A stretch of DNA of 5,040 nt, from assembly GCA_014728565.1 (NCBI GenBank), contig WJLK01000098.1, positions 1 through 5,040 of the forward strand. The letters run 5' to 3'. Both the position numbers and the translations under genes were made by a program. Origin of the DNA: Candidatus Pacearchaeota archaeon (GTDB lineage: Archaea > Nanobdellota > Nanobdellia > Pacearchaeales > GW2011-AR1). Below the pieces are notes generated by a model. The model searched no databases. It was not told where the DNA came from and saw only the letters and a program-made list of their open reading frames with translations. Shown piece by piece: positions 4,408 to 5,040 of this stretch. Numbering within the stretch: position 1 is the first letter of the stretch; every line of letters starts with the position of its first letter.

Positions 4408-5040
4408 ATGAAAAAGGTGATGATTGTTTTGTTTATATTGTTAATTTTAATAATTCCGTTTATAACTGCTCAGGATTCTAATGATACTGATATTAATAAT
4501 ACAGATACAGAGGTTGAGGAAGAGGTTGAGCAGGAGATAGAGGAGGAGATTGATGAGAAGACAGAGGAAGAGGTTGAGGAAATGGAAACCTCTCATGGTG
4601 CTAAGATGAGATTACTGCAGTTAGAGAGGGCTATAAGAAGAATGGTTCTTTATATGCAGGCAGTTGTTAATGTTCTTGAACAAAAAGGAGAGAATGTTAA
4701 TGAATTTAACTCACTTATAGAAGAGATGGAATTATTAATTGAGGAATTACAGGAAGTTTCTGCAAAAGCAGACCAGGAATCAGTTGATGCTTTTGTAAGA
4801 ATAAAAAAAGATGCAAGAGATATTGTTAAAAAATTTAGAGAACTTGCCAGACCCCTATTAACAGCAGAGGATAAGCAGGATTTAATAGATGAGTTTAAAA
4901 ATATTAACAGAGAGCAGTTAAAAGAACTTACAAAACAGATTCATGAACAGAGAAGATTAAGAAATGCTGAAAAAGTAGAGAAATTATTAGAAAGAATGGG
5001 AGCAGAGGATGAAGAATTTATTGATAATATAAAAAATGGC
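4408..5040 (+). CDS. Secreted acidic helical protein of unknown family (3' end beyond the window)
   Basis: The frame is open from ATG at 4408 to the window edge, 211 codons, without a stop. The N-terminus is a classic signal peptide: Lys2-Lys3, a hydrophobic core at residues 4-19, and a possible signal peptidase site after Ala21 (ITA/QD). It could alternatively stay as a membrane anchor. Next comes a Thr/Asn/Asp-rich stretch (23-34) and a strongly acidic run with regularly spaced Val/Ile (35-60, for example EVEEEVEQEIEEEIDEK). From about 61 the chain is a series of charged amphipathic helices (SHGAKMRLLQLERAIRR, 62-78; EFNSLIEEMELLIEELQEV, 99-117; and others) likely to form coiled coil or a helical bundle. 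There is no cysteine and no catalytic motif. A leaderless promoter lies 21 nt upstream. The protein probably acts outside the cell membrane. The family is not recognised and no function is proposed. Confidence 0.85.
   Translation, partial: MKKVMIVLFILLILIIPFITAQDSNDTDINNTDTEVEEEVEQEIEEEIDEKTEEEVEEMETSHGAKMRLLQLERAIRRMVLYMQAVVNVLEQKGENVNEFNSLIEEMELLIEELQEVSAKADQESVDAFVRIKKDARDIVKKFRELARPLLTAEDKQDLIDEFKNINREQLKELTKQIHEQRRLRNAEKVEKLLERMGAEDEEFIDNIKNG

Overview
The window looks like chromosomal DNA of an AT-rich archaeon, probably of the DPANN group (Woesearchaeota/Pacearchaeota-like). Three things point there. It carries an archaeal-type elongation factor 2 with the domain IV histidine that archaea convert to diphthamide. 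Its promoters are TATA boxes of the TTTAAAAA or TTTATAAA type preceded by purine-rich BRE-like bases. Two genes have the box exactly 21 nt before the ATG, the spacing of leaderless archaeal transcripts. Placement below domain level is inference.

Layout, left to right. Positions 1-54 hold an unassigned tail of upstream sequence. A small gene (119-385, 88 aa) has its own TATA box; it is not confidently recognised, but its size and predicted fold pattern recall a divergent EF-1beta. EF-2 (472-2661) follows with a second promoter that shares an identical 12-mer with the first. This is the translation part of the window.

After EF-2 the region becomes accessory-like. A minus-strand remnant of a LysE/RhtB-type exporter (2675-2877) is frameshifted and cut short. 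Next is an intact Fic-domain gene (3021-3947), then a minus-strand remnant of a DUF1648/SdpI-like membrane protein (4113-4334) in which a probable Trp codon has become TGA. The Fic gene is bracketed by two copies of a 40-41 bp inverted-repeat module, GGTGACCAC-(22/23 nt)-GTGGKCACC. One copy encloses the Fic TATA box and the other encloses its stop codon. Together with its lower GC and the decayed neighbours, this suggests an acquired gene that may be self-regulated or may once have moved as a repeat-bounded unit.

The right end (4408-5040) is the start of a secreted or membrane-anchored, acidic, helical protein that runs off the window. It was read directly from the sequence and has no stop codon inside the window.

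The observations most worth following up are the repeat modules around Fic and the altered GTP-binding site of EF-2. In EF-2 the P-loop Asp is His31 and the switch I Gly-Ile is Leu72-Leu73, so both parts of the usual monovalent-cation site are changed together.
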